From NCBI RefSeq assembly GCF_002775205.1, contig NC_036445.1, positions 6,096,802 to 6,160,801 on the forward strand: 64,000 nucleotides of DNA. Direction: 5' to 3'. The notes under the pieces are model-generated. The model was not told where the DNA came from. It saw only the letters and a program-made list of their open reading frames with translations, and ran no database searches. This DNA is from Xiphophorus maculatus (taxonomy: Eukaryota; Chordata; Actinopteri; Cyprinodontiformes; Poeciliidae). This document shows positions 23,907 through 42,520 of the stretch, piece after piece; the stretch's first letter is position 1; each line of letters starts with the position of its first letter. A program made the translations under genes and the position numbers.

Positions 23907-26900
23907 ATGTGGAATCAGGGTGAGTTCACTTTCCACGCTATTCTGTGTGTTTATAAAGCGGACCTTATTTTGTTGGTGCTTTCTCCTTAGGCTAACGTTA
24001 GCTCAACAACCGTGTTGTTTTGTTGGTAATGAAGTGATTGTTGGTTAGAGTCGAATCCGGTTTTCTTGGAATTAAGGTGGATATGAAATAAGCGCCTACT
24101 TTTTGTACTCCCAGGAGGATACAGCGAGTCTGGGATGATGGGGGGCTACACTCAGTCCCCTGGAGGCTTTGCATCCCCTTCCCTGTCCCAGGGAGGAGAG
24201 AAGAAAGGGGTGAGTGATTATGTGATGATAATGTCAGAGTGTAAAATATAGTGGTTATGAAATCTAAAACTATAAAAAAATTGAGTTAGTATTTTGTAAT
24301 TTGTTACTGTCACCTAACCTAACATGCTCCTGTTCTTTTTTGAACATGTCTTTTCAGCACGTTATGTTGAAGAATATAGATGTTAATAGACTGAAAACTG
24401 AATTACAGGACCTTAAATATATTTCTATTTTTTAAATTTGTCTTCAAATTAGAGGACTCGGGCCACACAAATAATCCCCTGCACAGTGTCCCAGCTGATG
24501 TCCGCCTCACAGGTTGATGAGGTCTTCAGAGTGGGAGATGTGGAAGTGACACAGGTACGCTGAAGAAAAACTGGGTGTGAATCTACATGTCGCTGACTAA
24601 TGTTCCAGACAAAAGAGGCTGTTCTTGTTTGAATGACCAAGTTCCCCTTGAAAAATCTAGATTTTAAGTATGTAATTTGTACTGCAACATAAAATCCACA
24701 TCCACATTTTCTATTGCACCAATCAATCAACCAGTTTATTCCAAGCTATTTATTTTCTTTGTTGGCACTGATTGGAGATTATTTAAAAAACATTTTTTAT
24801 TAATCTTTAATCTTATTAAATGCATCAAAACCAATACATTGTTTTGAATTTATTAAAAATCAGATCAACATTATGTGGATAAATTTTGATCCTTTTAAAT
24901 GTAATTCCTTTATCTAATTGATGGAAAACTAATACCACTGCTAGCAGTTGTTTATTAGATTGTTTGTCTTTTGTATGGTTTGGTCCTTGCCTTTCAAGGT
25001 TGGAATTAGCAGGTCAGACCTAAAAAACAAACAAACAAAAAAGGATATCATAATTGTCCATTAAAAATTTGATCAGTTAATTTTTATTGATGATATAAAG
25101 AATCTGAAAACTCTAGAAAATGTCAGCTTCTTTAGCAACCAAAATCAGCTGTTTTGTTTGCCAAAGAAGCAACCAAAATAGCATAAACTCCTGTATTATC
25201 GATCAGTGTAAATAAACTATGGTCTCAGACATCCACTTGGTCTTATGAAGAACAAGAAATTCTAATACTTTTGAAACAAATATTTTTATTTCTGTGCTTT
25301 AGTCAACAGTACATAACACACAGACACATACATATGAGTCTTTATGTTTACTTTATTTTTGAGTTTTAAAGATTTTTTTTTGGTATGTTTGTTCTAGGTC
25401 ACCATTGTGGGCATCATTAGAAGTACAGACAAATCTATGACCAATATCCAGTACAAGGTGGACGACATGACTGGCGCTCCTATGGATGTGAAGCAGTGGG
25501 TAGACACAGAGGTACCCACTATCTGTCTATTGTGTATTCATCTGCCACAATAGACAGAAGTTTATTTAAATATAGAAGAAGTCTTTGTCATGTCAATTTT
25601 ATAAGAGGAAGCTGCTGCTGCTGCTGTTCTATGACATTTGTTGAGAAGTGTATATTTGCTGATCATCAGCATGACCGTTCATTGTTGGTGAAAATAATAG
25701 ACAATGTACCCCCTGGAGCAGATTTTTATTTATTTATTTATTCACATTTACATATTTTGTATGTTTTTTTTGAATGTTGTAGATTGTTGTAGATCTTTTT
25801 TAAAGAAACACTTGTGTCCTCATATGACTTTTATGATCAATATTTTGCATTATAGTACAGTAGAAAATGTTAAAGTTATAAAGCTTTACTCAGAAGAGAT
25901 GCTGAAGTCAGAAGCAGCCCTTTAACTTCTTTCTGTTGGACTCAAAGTCTTGTTCATCCAAGCTTTCATAGCCTCATCACCACCAAACAAAATGTGAGAT
26001 TTGGGCTAATTTGCGAGCTTATTATCAGCTGCTTTTCCTATTGTAAAGCTAATGGGTTCATGTACATTTAGGCAACAAAAACACTATGTAGAAAGATAAA
26101 TAGCACTGGCACAAAAGCAATGCATCGGGCTACAATGTCAACCATTGGTGCAATGAGTGCTCTATTTTGTCCATTAGGTAATGATTGCTTGGAAGAGTTC
26201 ATACACTTGGTTGCTAGTTGTGTTGTTTGATTTTTGTTTCATATTTTAAGTATTGGGTACAGTTTCTTCCTTCTTCAAACAAAATGTGTCACTTTGGCCA
26301 TAAGTGCTGCTGTTTTTGTTTGGGGGGTAACCTTTTAAAATGTGGAGCGTGAGTTTGCAGCTATATAGAAACAAGAAAGAAAAACTGTCAGTGGTTTCAC
26401 ATTTAGCACTATGTACACACAGTTGTAAGTTGTGACAAGAAACTTGGCTAACAACATCAAATTGTCTGGGCAGACATGCACTGACCAATTAAAAAAAATT
26501 AGAAAAAATGTTGTCATAACAACAACAAAGAATTAAGCAACCAAACAAACCACTGTGTAAACCTTTAATATTAGGAAATAATAATTCTACCCATATGTTG
26601 TTGGTTTTTTTACCCCTCCAGGGGGCCTTTTGTGGGCTGTAGTGTCCCTTCTATGAAAGTAGACTGACAGGACAGTAGGCTCTGGCTTCACCATAATCAC
26701 ACAGCATTGAATCTCTATCTTTAAGTTTTCTGTCAGTAAAGCTAATATTTAACCAAATAGCATTAACTTGTCATCAAGGAGGTTTGTGCATCACTGTTGC
26801 AGATAGATAGTGAACTTTATAAATTGCTCTCAAACATCAGAGTCTAGCTTTAGCAAAGCTAGCATCTGTCTGTCTTCCTGCCTCATAGGGAAGATGCTTA

Positions 26901-29900
26901 CAAACGACTTTTTGTTAGTCTTGTCCACTAAGAAAGTTGCATATGTCTTGTTTGTTTTTCCGAAGTTAAAACGTCCAGCAGCAACTCATTGCTTTGATCA
27001 GATGGGTAGGGAGGGGAGGGCCTGAGTGTCTCTGTTATTGATCTTCTGCAGTAGAAAGAAGTGCAGCAATTTGGTCAAATGAGTATTTTTGAATATCTAT
27101 ATTTTTTGCATTGAATATATTTAAATAGATTAGTTTTTACATTCCTACGGGAAACCTTGTTTTCCTCAGTTCTATTCATCCTTTTTTTATATCTATTTAT
27201 CTAGGACCCGAGTGTGGACAGCACAGTGTTGCCCCCAGGAACCTATGTGAAAGTGTCAGGGAATCTGCGCTCCTTTCAGGTAAACAAGCTTGACCTTAAA
27301 AATGTAACCTTGTATGGTCAGATAAGAGGTTTCATCTGCCACAATAGACAGAAGTTTATTTAAATATAGAAGAAGTCTTTGTCATGTCAATTTTATATGA
27401 GGAAGCTGCTGTTGCTCTGTTATAACAATGTGAATTCATACAAACTAAAGGTTGTTTTTGTTTTTATTTTTTAATTCTTCCTCAAGAACCACAGATCTGT
27501 TGTGGCATTCAGCGTCAGGACCCTGGAGGACATGAATGAAATTACATCGCACATTCTGGAGGTTGTCCATGCGCACATGGCGCTTGGCAAACCTCAAACC
27601 ATGGTGAGAAAGTGCCTGCTTATCCTGACTGAGTCACTTATCTGTTACTAAAACGTGAGAATAAGGAAGTACGGTTCAGTTTATATGTGTCGCAGCTTTG
27701 TTTAATTTCCTCATTTAAATAAATTCTCAGAAACCCAGTAGAGTGTTTTATGAAGTGCACTCAAGCATAATCTCCACTTTTAGAAACTAAAGATGTTCTT
27801 TAAAAGCCGAGTGACTGTGGTTTAGCTTCTGCCTTGGTAGCGATTCAGAGAACAGCAACCTGAATTTTAACACAGGAACTGAGATGTGTTGTGTTTGAGT
27901 TTCTAAGTACATATGACTGTCAAATTCAACATGGGTATAGCAGTGACTTGCAAAGGTTTTCAGATCTCTCAAACGTCATGGGTTGTGATGTTTTAACTAC
28001 TGTGCAAACATTTCATTAGAACTAAAACCAAATAAAAGTAGCAAATAATTGTGGAGTGGAAAAAAAGATGCACTCTTCACATTTTTTTTCTTATGGTATA
28101 GCATGCATTGTTATTCAGTCCTATTTACTCTGATACCCCTAAATCAAATTAAGTGCAACCATTTTAATCTCTGTGTAAATACAGATATTCTTTGAAGGCC
28201 ACTGATGTTCTTTAGCCATTTTTACACCAGAACTGAATGGTTAAGAGAGCATGACTCAGAGAAACATTCAATATAGCGAAAACCAGAAGCAAGGATTTCA
28301 GTTGTCCACAAATTGCATAGGGAAATATGGTGCTGTGGTTAGGTGAAGCAGAATGTCACTCTAAACACACCAACCTTACAGTCCAGTGTGGTGGTAACAT
28401 AATTTTGCGGTGGGTATTTTTTTCAGCGAGTACAGAAAGGCTAATTTAGATGCGGAGAAGACGGATGGAAATTAATGAACCCTGACCCTGCAGGAATACC
28501 AGTCTAAAAACGTTGGTTTTGCGACGTTCATCTTCCTGCAGAAAAACACCCCTAAGTAGACAGAGATAAAATGGAACAGATAAGATCAAACTGTATTCAT
28601 ACAGCATGTTGGAATGTCCCAGTCAAAGTCCAGAGCTAAAATCTTTGAGAATCTTGACAAGACACATAGATGCTCTCTAGCTGTGTGTTGTGATTTTATA
28701 CACACAACCTATATGGACTTATTTATTAATAAGGTGACATCTGATCATAATCAGTTGCAAAAGGTTCATACAACCTTAAAAACCTTTTATCTTTTTCCTT
28801 TTTCTTCACAAATATGCACTAGTTCATGTTTGTTGGTTTATTACAAAAAGAGAAATAACTGAGTTGTAGTTTTACAAAATATGCTAAAGTTTTTATTAAC
28901 TTCAAGACATGAACAGATTTGGTTGGTCACTTCCATCGTTATTTTTGCAAATTTTGCCTTGTTCTTAATTCAAAACATGGAAGTTATTTTTCATACGTAG
29001 TAGAACACTTTGTAGAATTTCTTCCACAGGTTTTTAGTAATAAATACATCATTAAGGAATTGAATTGCCCTCAACTCTCTCTCGTATAAATTGACAATTG
29101 CATTTTAGGACTTGCTGCAGATTAAGGGAAAAAACCCATCAGTACCTCTTCTGTTTTTTTCCTCTAACAGCCAGCTATTGGTGGAGGAATGACTGTAAAC
29201 AGCATGCCAATGCTCCAACAAGGCCCAGGGATGACTGCAGGGAGCTATGCAGGCACCAATGAGATCCCACTAATGGTCATTAATGGGTTAAGTGGGAATC
29301 AGAACCAGGTTGGTCTAAATAAGGAACAAAGTGTTTCCAATCATTTCAACCTAATAAGCTTCCATATTCCTCTTATCTTTTATTTCAGCTAAGTTTTTTT
29401 AAGCTTGGTTAATACATAAATGTTCTTTTTTTTCCCCCTCTCACAAGGTGCTGAGTTTGATAAAAGGCTGTCCGGACCCTCAGGGTATTAGCATTCAGGA
29501 TCTGAAGCAAAGGCTCAGCGGCATCAGTCTTACAGTGATCAAGTAAGATACATTTTGCTTACAGTTTCTGTAAAAAAGTAATTGAACATAAATGTAGCAA
29601 TGTGATTTTCTGTTGAGAATAACTAAGCTAGATAACTTAAATATTTCATTTTAGTCATCAATGGACAGACTTGTCTTCTTTTCTTTTCTTTTTTTCAATA
29701 TCACAAAACTGAGATAGTAGGAAAAACACCTCTTGAGGAAATGTCTAACTTTCTTGGTACTTCCTAGCAAAGTAAACCAATATCTATGTTGCTTTTTTTC
29801 AAAATGTAATGTTAAATAAATGAGTTGAGGATCTTAATTTGACCTTTGGTTTATTTGAAAAAAGCATTTAAAGTGGCTTTATGAAAGGTCACAGTTTCAT

Positions 29901-30209
29901 AAATATTTAGGTTCAAAATCTGAAAGCTTTTTTTTTTTTTTTTACTAAAGCTTCTTATATGTTCAGTTAAAACTTCAGCGATTTGATTTCAGTGATATTC
30001 TTGTATTTTAAACAGTTAGCTTTTATCATCCTTCTTCCTTCTGAATTAGATTTAAAATTACTATCCAAAAATGTTTTTTTTTTCATTGGTGGTGAGTTCA
30101 AATGTCTCTTTGATCTAATAGACAAGCAGTGGAATTCCTGAGCAATGAAGGCCACATCTTTTCAACTATAGACGAGGATCACTACAAATCAACAGACAAC
30201 GACGACTAA
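23907..30209 (+). CDS. rpa2: Replication protein A 32 kDa subunit
   Basis: RPA2 is the middle subunit of the nuclear RPA heterotrimer, which coats single-stranded DNA in replication, repair and checkpoint signalling. Nine exons: 23907-23919, 24115-24209, 24453-24554, 25398-25511, 27205-27279, 27487-27603, 29171-29308, 29448-29542 and 30122-30209. They join in frame to 278 residues, against 270 in human. The first exon encodes only MWNQ plus one base, as in other vertebrates. The N-terminal Gly/Ser tail keeps T17-Q, S19-P, S25-P and S29-Q, matching known PIKK and CDK target positions. The OB fold (about 45-175) includes [20 protein letters not shown] and MDVKQWVDT. The C-terminal winged helix (about 205-278) ends [20 protein letters not shown], the surface that recruits repair partners. 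The identification is secure. Confidence 0.97.
25537..25626. repeat. Duplicated intronic segment, copy 1 (rpa2 intron 4)
   Basis: About 90 bp beginning TTCATCTGCCACAATAGACA recurs almost unchanged at 27331-27420 in the next intron. The copy starts about 25 bp after the exon 4 donor. Confidence 0.85.
27331..27420. repeat. Duplicated intronic segment, copy 2 (rpa2 intron 5)
   Basis: This is the second copy, starting about 50 bp after the exon 5 donor. Over the first 80 bases I see only one or two differences from copy 1. Then a CTG-rich end diverges. Confidence 0.85.
27944..28850 (+). mobile_element. Tc1-like transposon fossil
   Basis: It starts with an AGTGACTTGCAAAGGTTTTC-like terminus. It keeps order-matched pieces of a Tc1 element: TCTTTGAAGGCC, a GTGTGGTGGTAACAT segment, GAATGTCCCAGTCAAAGTCC and AGATGCTCTCT. 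All frames are broken. It lies in rpa2 intron 6. Confidence 0.65.
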
Positions 30210-30581
30210 CCCACTTCAGCAGCACTTGTTGAGTTAAATGTTTGAATTTAAGCTGTTAGCTTGATCAGTAAAGACTTAAAAACTGCAATTGCCTGACGTC
30301 TTTACCAGTGAATAAGTAAGTGAAACTTTGTCGTCATTTACTTTGAGGTACTCTGGCCAATGTTTGAAGAAAATGGGGTTTGAGGAAACATTTGGTTTCA
30401 CATCCTGTTTTCCCCGGGGCTCACTTCTGCCTCCAAAGTGTGCAAGTCAGAAAAAGAATCCATATATGTTTCTTTTTTTATATGTTCTGAAGTACTGCCC
30501 CCTCTCCTTCTGTAAAACAATTATTACTTTTAATAATTTGCAACATATGTACTTCAACATCTAAAATTCACGTTTGATAAA

Positions 30582-30587
30582 ATTAAA
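30582..30587 (+). terminator. rpa2: Poly(A) signal candidate, rpa2
   Basis: The common variant ATTAAA lies 373 bases past the rpa2 stop and is followed by a T-rich stretch. Confidence 0.5.
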
Positions 30588-32379
30588 GATTCTACCAAAA
30601 TACTTTGCTTTCTTGATTGTTTTTATTACTTTTTCTTGACATTTTAAAAATGAAAGAGAAGACACAAATACACTTTTCACCATTTTATTGCATTGATTGT
30701 TCTACTTGATGCGTTTGATGACAGTTTTTGTTTTGTGCAAATGTATTACATTTTAAATGATAGCTTTAAAGTAGATTCTCTACTTCAGCCTGAACCACAG
30801 CATGAATTTGTATCTCAGGATCACACAGAAGTTGTCGTAAAACACATTTTAACAGTTTCCAAAAGCCATATGGACCCCAGTGCACTCACTGACATTTTTC
30901 TTTGCAGCTTAAAATATTTAATCAAAACCAAACGCAGAGTTTTAACATGTTGTCTTTATAGATGCTTGTGGTTGGGGGAAGAGTTGGAACTTTCTGAAGT
31001 GGTTTAGTTTGGCTCCCATCGACTACTTTCTGTTTAGTTTGCATAGCCACAGTAGCACAATGACATACACACAAAAAAAACGCCTTTTCAGGCAAGTACA
31101 AGCCCTCCCTACTTCAATGAGTCATAGCAGTTTGCAATTTAAGCTATTACCTTCATTATATAATTGCTTTTTACATTTTGAAGGTGTTATGCAAAAAACG
31201 CCTTGTATACAATAGATAATTGCTTAGTATTGCACTATAAATACAGGATCTGTACACGTAAATACAAAAGTCATCCCGACATATACACCACACTTCACTA
31301 TATACATTAAAAATCCTCTAAAAGTTTTTTTGAAGCACATGGATAGTATTAGTTTGTGAGTTCCAGTGTAGTAATCATGACTACTACTATTACATATTTC
31401 ACAGGAGACTCTTGGACTAGTAGAAAAAGGAAAGCTACAAGTTTTTTGTTTCTTGTAAATAGGCACCGTACCCAAATAGAGGAAGTTCTGCTCTTTTTAT
31501 TTTTTTCTTTTGGGAAAAACTAATAAAAACTGAGTATTCCAAGTACCACTAACCTATGAGACATTTTAAAACTATTATAGAAAAGCAATTATAATTTTAG
31601 TATGAATTCTATGAAAATGCCTATGCCTGTTCAGCGCAGAAAATCATGTTGTAATATGCTTCATATCCAAATACAGTCAAAACAAAGACATTGAAGCTCG
31701 GTCTCGGTCAGCTTCTTATTGACGTTTTGACATCAATAACGTCTGAAGCAACTTTTCAAACCCAATGTCACTTTGCTTAGACATCGTCTGTTCCATGAAA
31801 CATTACTCGGGGGCTGCATGGTTGCAGGATGTGGTTTAACTGTGAATTTTCTATATACTGAAACGCCAGTATTTCAAGATTCAGGTTGTAAAAGTAAATG
31901 GTCTTCTGAAGTCTGAATCACGGTTTGTACAGTTGGTGATTTCACAACAACCTAGACTTCAAAGTCCAATATGGCTGCTATGTGCTTAGAACATACATAA
32001 TATCTGCACTTCTGATTGTCTTCTTCTCAACAATTTACTCTCTTCTAACACTGTGCAACTTTTATTAGAGAATATCCTGCTACAATTCAAGACATTAAAA
32101 GAACAATTTTTATTGCCTTGTATTTTTCATAGCAGTTGGCCTGGTCACTGAACACAGCACAATGCAGCCACCAGAACTTACTGCTTCATTCACCTCAGCT
32201 TCTTATGGTGTTTCTTAAAATGTCTTGCACAATAACTGCTTTTTAAGTAGTTTTGACTGAAGCAAAGAATGACGTGCTTAAGTGGTTCACTTTTTTGCTG
32301 CTTGTGCCTATTATATTTTCACCACAGTTCAGCTCACAGTGGCTAATTCTGTTCATATTTATTTCCAGGCCTTGCAGAA

Positions 32380-32720
32380 GTGTAAAATCTGTCCTGCATT
32401 TTGTTCCCTTTACAATGACAGACCCAAACTAAATCCTGATCGAGACCTACAGTAGAGCCAATTGAGGATCTGTTGCAAAACTCAAAAACAGTCCCATCCA
32501 ATCTGACTGAGAGGAATAGGCATAAATGTCACTCTCTAGATATGCCAAGCAGGTAGAGAATACTGCAAAAGATTTTCTGGTGTAAATGTAGGTGAACGTG
32601 AATCTTTAAAATATTAATTCTGTGACTAAATACAAACGCATGCTACACTTTTCAGATTATTATTTGCAAAAGAAACCAACTGTTTCCTTTTTCTCGAACT
32701 CTAACATTAGTTACTCTTTT
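32380..32720 (+). mobile_element. Tc1-like fragment (3' part)
   Basis: CCAATTGAGGATCTGT, CATCCAATCTGACTGAG, CTCTAGATATGCCAAGC and CACTTTTCAGATTATTATTT occur in the same order as in the 3' half of teleost Tc1 elements. There is no usable frame. Confidence 0.65.
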
Positions 32721-34313
32721 TATTGGGAAGTCGCATGTTTTGGGGTTGCAATATGATAAAACGATGAGATACCATTAGTTTTTCAAAAATAATAAATATT
32801 CAATACCTATATGTATTAAGTAGCACTAAAATGTCTGCAAGTAAAACCACTAGTATCACTGGTATCTGTACATCAGTTTGAGAATTGTAGATAACCACTA
32901 TACACAGCTGTAGGTTTTTGCAGCTGCAGACCTTAGTAGCACAGAGTACTTTTTGTTGCCTCAAGACTCTGTGTCTGAACACTATTCAGAATAATGTTAA
33001 CTAATAACTGCTGTAACGCAAATATACACAAGATCACCAAGAACTATTTAGGATATAAGTGAAGTGACTGACAGCTGATAAGAGAATACAGAAGTGTTTT
33101 GAAGCAACAACCTCGTTCCCTTTAACAATGATGAAGCTAATAATTTTTGACAACACCACACTTTAGCCATCAGAGTGGCAAAGCAGAAATGGCCAATAAT
33201 TTCAAAGAACAACCACATAAATTTGGCACGACACCTCAAAACCCTACAAGATTTTGCAGAAATTAAGAACTCAGAGAAAATTGCCCATGCATCACTGTTG
33301 CCCCATCAAAAACAGTGAGGGAAATTTGCTTTGCTTTGACACTTTCCTAATATACCAGATACCCCTGGATTTCTGAAGGTATCCATTAACTGCACTTGAT
33401 TTCCTCGCAAATCCCACATTTTCTAAAACTTGCTGTGCTCCCCACATGGTTTGAAGAGCATTCCTCACTCTATGGCTGGGTGTGCTATCCGCTTAAAGAC
33501 ACCAAAGCAATCAGGAGAGTATTATTTGTAACAATGCTTAGGTAAATGTTACTGTTGGTCTCATAATAGCTTGCTTGTTGGTGGCATGTATGCTGTCAGA
33601 ACCAGCAGTGACGTCTACAGCAGTTTAAATTATAGTAGCTTGTCTGTTGACTCAAACCACTGGTCTGTGCCTTATCTCCCCCATGAAGCAATGAAACGTG
33701 GTGTCTGTTCCTCACTGACCCACTTTTAATAAATAATTACCAAAGACTGGGGATAACCAATAAAAGCTGCATTTTTGGAGTTACTCAGATGCACCAAAAA
33801 TGTAGCACTCTTAAACTTTCTTGGAGTCTTACACTCACCACTGCTGATAGCACATCGCTGTGACATTCATAATTTACCTTGCTGCCTAATATACATCACC
33901 CTGTAACAAGTGCAAATGATGAAGAGATAAGCAGAGTAACTCTTTTCAGCCATCGGTGGTTAGAGGAAAAGCTCGAGCCTCACTCCAAACGAGTCTGCTG
34001 TGAAATACTGTAGGATCGTACTGGTATAAAGTTTTTCATTGGTGTAATAAAGAGGTAATTCAGGGAGGATTCTTGCTGACCATATGAGAAAAGCATTTAT
34101 AACACAAGTACTTTCTCAACAGTGGTCATCATTGTAATAATAAATTTTTACTATGTACTAGTAATAAAAGACTGAAGGATGTGATCGCATCGTTTGAAAG
34201 GTCATGAACAATGCAGAGGCCGCTACTCTTCTAATTTAATCATTTTAAACTTGACACTCCCTGGTTACCTCAGATCCAGCTCAGAGTAATGTTTGCAAGA
34301 TAGGACTTTCTTT

Positions 34314-40232
<5,919 letters not shown>

Positions 40233-40312
40233 TCACTGAGCTGCAAATAAGAAACGAAGGCAGGCGGCAAATGACAAGTGCAGCAAAAAGAGGAGTTGCA
40301 CTCACAGCTCAA

Positions 40313-40336
40313 AACCACAGAAGTGAATGAGGAAGT
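40313..40336 (-). promoter_or_regulatory. themis2: themis2 upstream RUNX and PU.1/ETS-like sites
   Basis: The complement of AACCACA (40313-40319) gives TGTGGTT, a RUNX core. GAGGAAGT (40329-40336) is a PU.1/ETS core. They lie 87-110 bp upstream of the start codon. The pair is typical of blood-cell genes. Assignment is by motif only. Confidence 0.4.
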
Positions 40337-41559
40337 TACAGGAGCTGAGCTTTTGCACAAGGTTTTTTTTTTTTTTTCATTTACTGAAGGAGCCTACGTG
40401 TTATTACTTGGGCACTGTTTTATTGTAAAGATGTGGAAAAACTGGCTTTTAACATTTCGCTTTTAATTCATAATTCACTCCTTCATTTATTTCACTTGTC
40501 GGGCTCCATTATTTTGAGTACTAACATACTGAAACCAAAAAAAGAGGGACATTTTTAAAGGAAATATGCTTAAATTGAAATAATAAAATATATTTCTGTG
40601 TCTGACAAAATATACAATATTGTTATTTTGTCAAAACACAAGGCTTTTACATTATATTATATCTGCTTGAATAACTACCCATAAGCCACAACATTAAATC
40701 TTGCTCAGTCTGATGGAAAGTACTGAAAAGAAAATCTTAAAAACAGAAGTTGTAACTTAAAACACGAGCCACAGAAAAATTAATCATCAATTTAAATCAA
40801 TCAAGCATCAGCATTTTCCAAAAATAATAAAGCCATATGACACATCCTTATGCTGGGAAATTTAAGGCAGACTGACAAATACAAGGAAAAGTAAGCAGCC
40901 TCACTTCCCTATGCTGCAATGAGACTCTACAACACAGAAAGCATTCTCCTGTTTCTCTGAAAGGCCTAGAACGTAAACCCACAGTTTTGAAATGAGGCAG
41001 AAAAAACCTCAAACAACAGCCTGATCTGTTGGTTTGATCCCCCTCCCCCTACACCATCAAACAATAGGTGCTACGTCCTTGCAGCAAATATAATACTCTG
41101 AGAAACATGTGGTGCTCAGGCTTTCAAACCAATGTCACAATATCTTTTTTTACAGTGCCACTTTCATGCTGAGACGTTTGGAATGAGGAGTTGGAGACCT
41201 CTAGTGCTACTTTTTAGAATACATACTTTTTTTTATTGATAACTTTGATTGTAGTTCAGATCAGTAATATGTTATGAAAAGAAAAAAGGTCAAGTTGTGA
41301 TCTAGTACTGAGTTCAATCAAGAAAAGAGGTATCTAATGCTCTGATTTTCTGTGACACTTATTCCCTTTGTTATATTTGTTTAGTGGGAAATTATTTCTG
41401 TTTTACTTTTTGTCTGATGTAAAAAGTGTTTATAGCAACACAATTTTTAAAATACGTGATTGGGGAATGCGGCATGAATCAATAAAATATAGGAGATGTG
41501 AATCTCCTAACACCTGTGTTTGCTCACTGAGAAACAATTTAGCATATTTATATCATGTT

Positions 41560-41860
41560 GCTTGTAGATCAAAGCATATTACCCACTCAAATTTCAGCCC
41601 AAAGATTCAAAATCTTGGAGGAGACTTGAAAACCAATTTTTTTCAGATGCTCTACATGCAATCTGGACACTCTTGAGTTGTGAAGAACAGAACATGTATC
41701 TATCTCCAGATGTGCAAACTTTTAAGAGTTATTGCAGAAGATATCCACCTGTAATTGCAGTAAAAGGTGGTTCTACAAAGCATGGAAACAGAGATGCAGA
41801 ACTTTCATTTTCCTCTTCCTTACCAATTATACTTTTTTGAGTAGGTTCATTTTCTAGGAA
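41560..41860 (+). mobile_element. Tc1-like fragment (3' part)
   Basis: GATCAAAGCATATTACCC, GAGACTTGAAAACC, CAGATGCTCTACATGCAATC, CCAGATGTGCAAACTTTTAA and AAAGGTGGTTCTACAAAGCA follow the order of a Tc1 3' half. There is no usable frame. Confidence 0.7.
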
Positions 41861-42049
41861 AAAAATACATTTAAAGTCTGTGAAGTGTAATGTGAAATTA
41901 AAAAAAAACATTGCCCTGCTTCTACTGTTTTTCACATTTTTAGATGTTTGACTTTTTTTTTCTTAAAGAATACAAATATCAACAAGATTGCATGTATACA
42001 ATAACCTTTAATTACGTTCTTTGATATGTTCTAACCTTGAAATTACATA

Positions 42050-42165
42050 GTTTAATTATGCTGCACTAATCTGCATTGTGATGTTTTATCATGTAAAGCA
42101 CTTTGAACTGCATCGTTGCTGAAATGTGCTATAGTCTATAAACTTGACATGATTTGACTTTATTA
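42050..42165 (+). mobile_element. Degenerate LINE 3' tail
   Basis: GTAAAGCACTTTGAACTGC and TTGCTGAAATGTGCTATA match the LINE tails at 11170-11370 and 45340-45630, with more decay. Confidence 0.65.
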
Positions 42166-42450
42166 CACTTGGATAAAGCATAAAGTGGCAATTAAGGTAA
42201 TAAGCGGCACATTTCGGAGTATGTTAATAGTTATTAAAGTAATCTATTTTTAATAACTACAATGTATTATTTTTCAGACGTATCCTGCCTTTACAGTCTC
42301 TTATTATTTTTATATTTTTTGTATTGTGCAAATATTCATGCTAAGTTTCCGTTGTACCACCTGCATTTTCTCACTGTGTATAATAAAGGATTATTCTATT
42401 CTATTCAAAAGTTGTAGTTTAGAAGCTTCGGTTACGGATAATATGATAAA

Positions 42451-42467
42451 ACTACAACTCCCAGAAA
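42451..42467 (+). promoter_or_regulatory. ppp1r8: ZNF143-type motif at ppp1r8 promoter
   Basis: ACTACAACTCCCAGAAA matches the core of the ZNF143/Staf motif found at many housekeeping promoters. It lies 54-70 bp upstream of the start codon. The start codon itself sits in AAGATGGCGAG (42518-42528), a YY1-like element. Confidence 0.6.
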
Positions 42468-42520
42468 CACAAACCACTGTTCTCCCAAGATGCACCTCGG
42501 CTTTAATGCGCTGAAGCAAG

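Larger units (their letters stand above)
30210..34313. other. Convergent 3' region of rpa2 and themis2
   Basis: The rpa2 mRNA probably ends near ATTAAA at 30582-30587. A minus-strand AATAAA (TTTATT at 30684-30689) could end themis2, which would give it a 3'UTR of about 3.6 kb. A nearer signal may be used instead. A Tc1 fragment lies at about 32380-32720. Open frames here are short and unconvincing. Confidence 0.5.
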
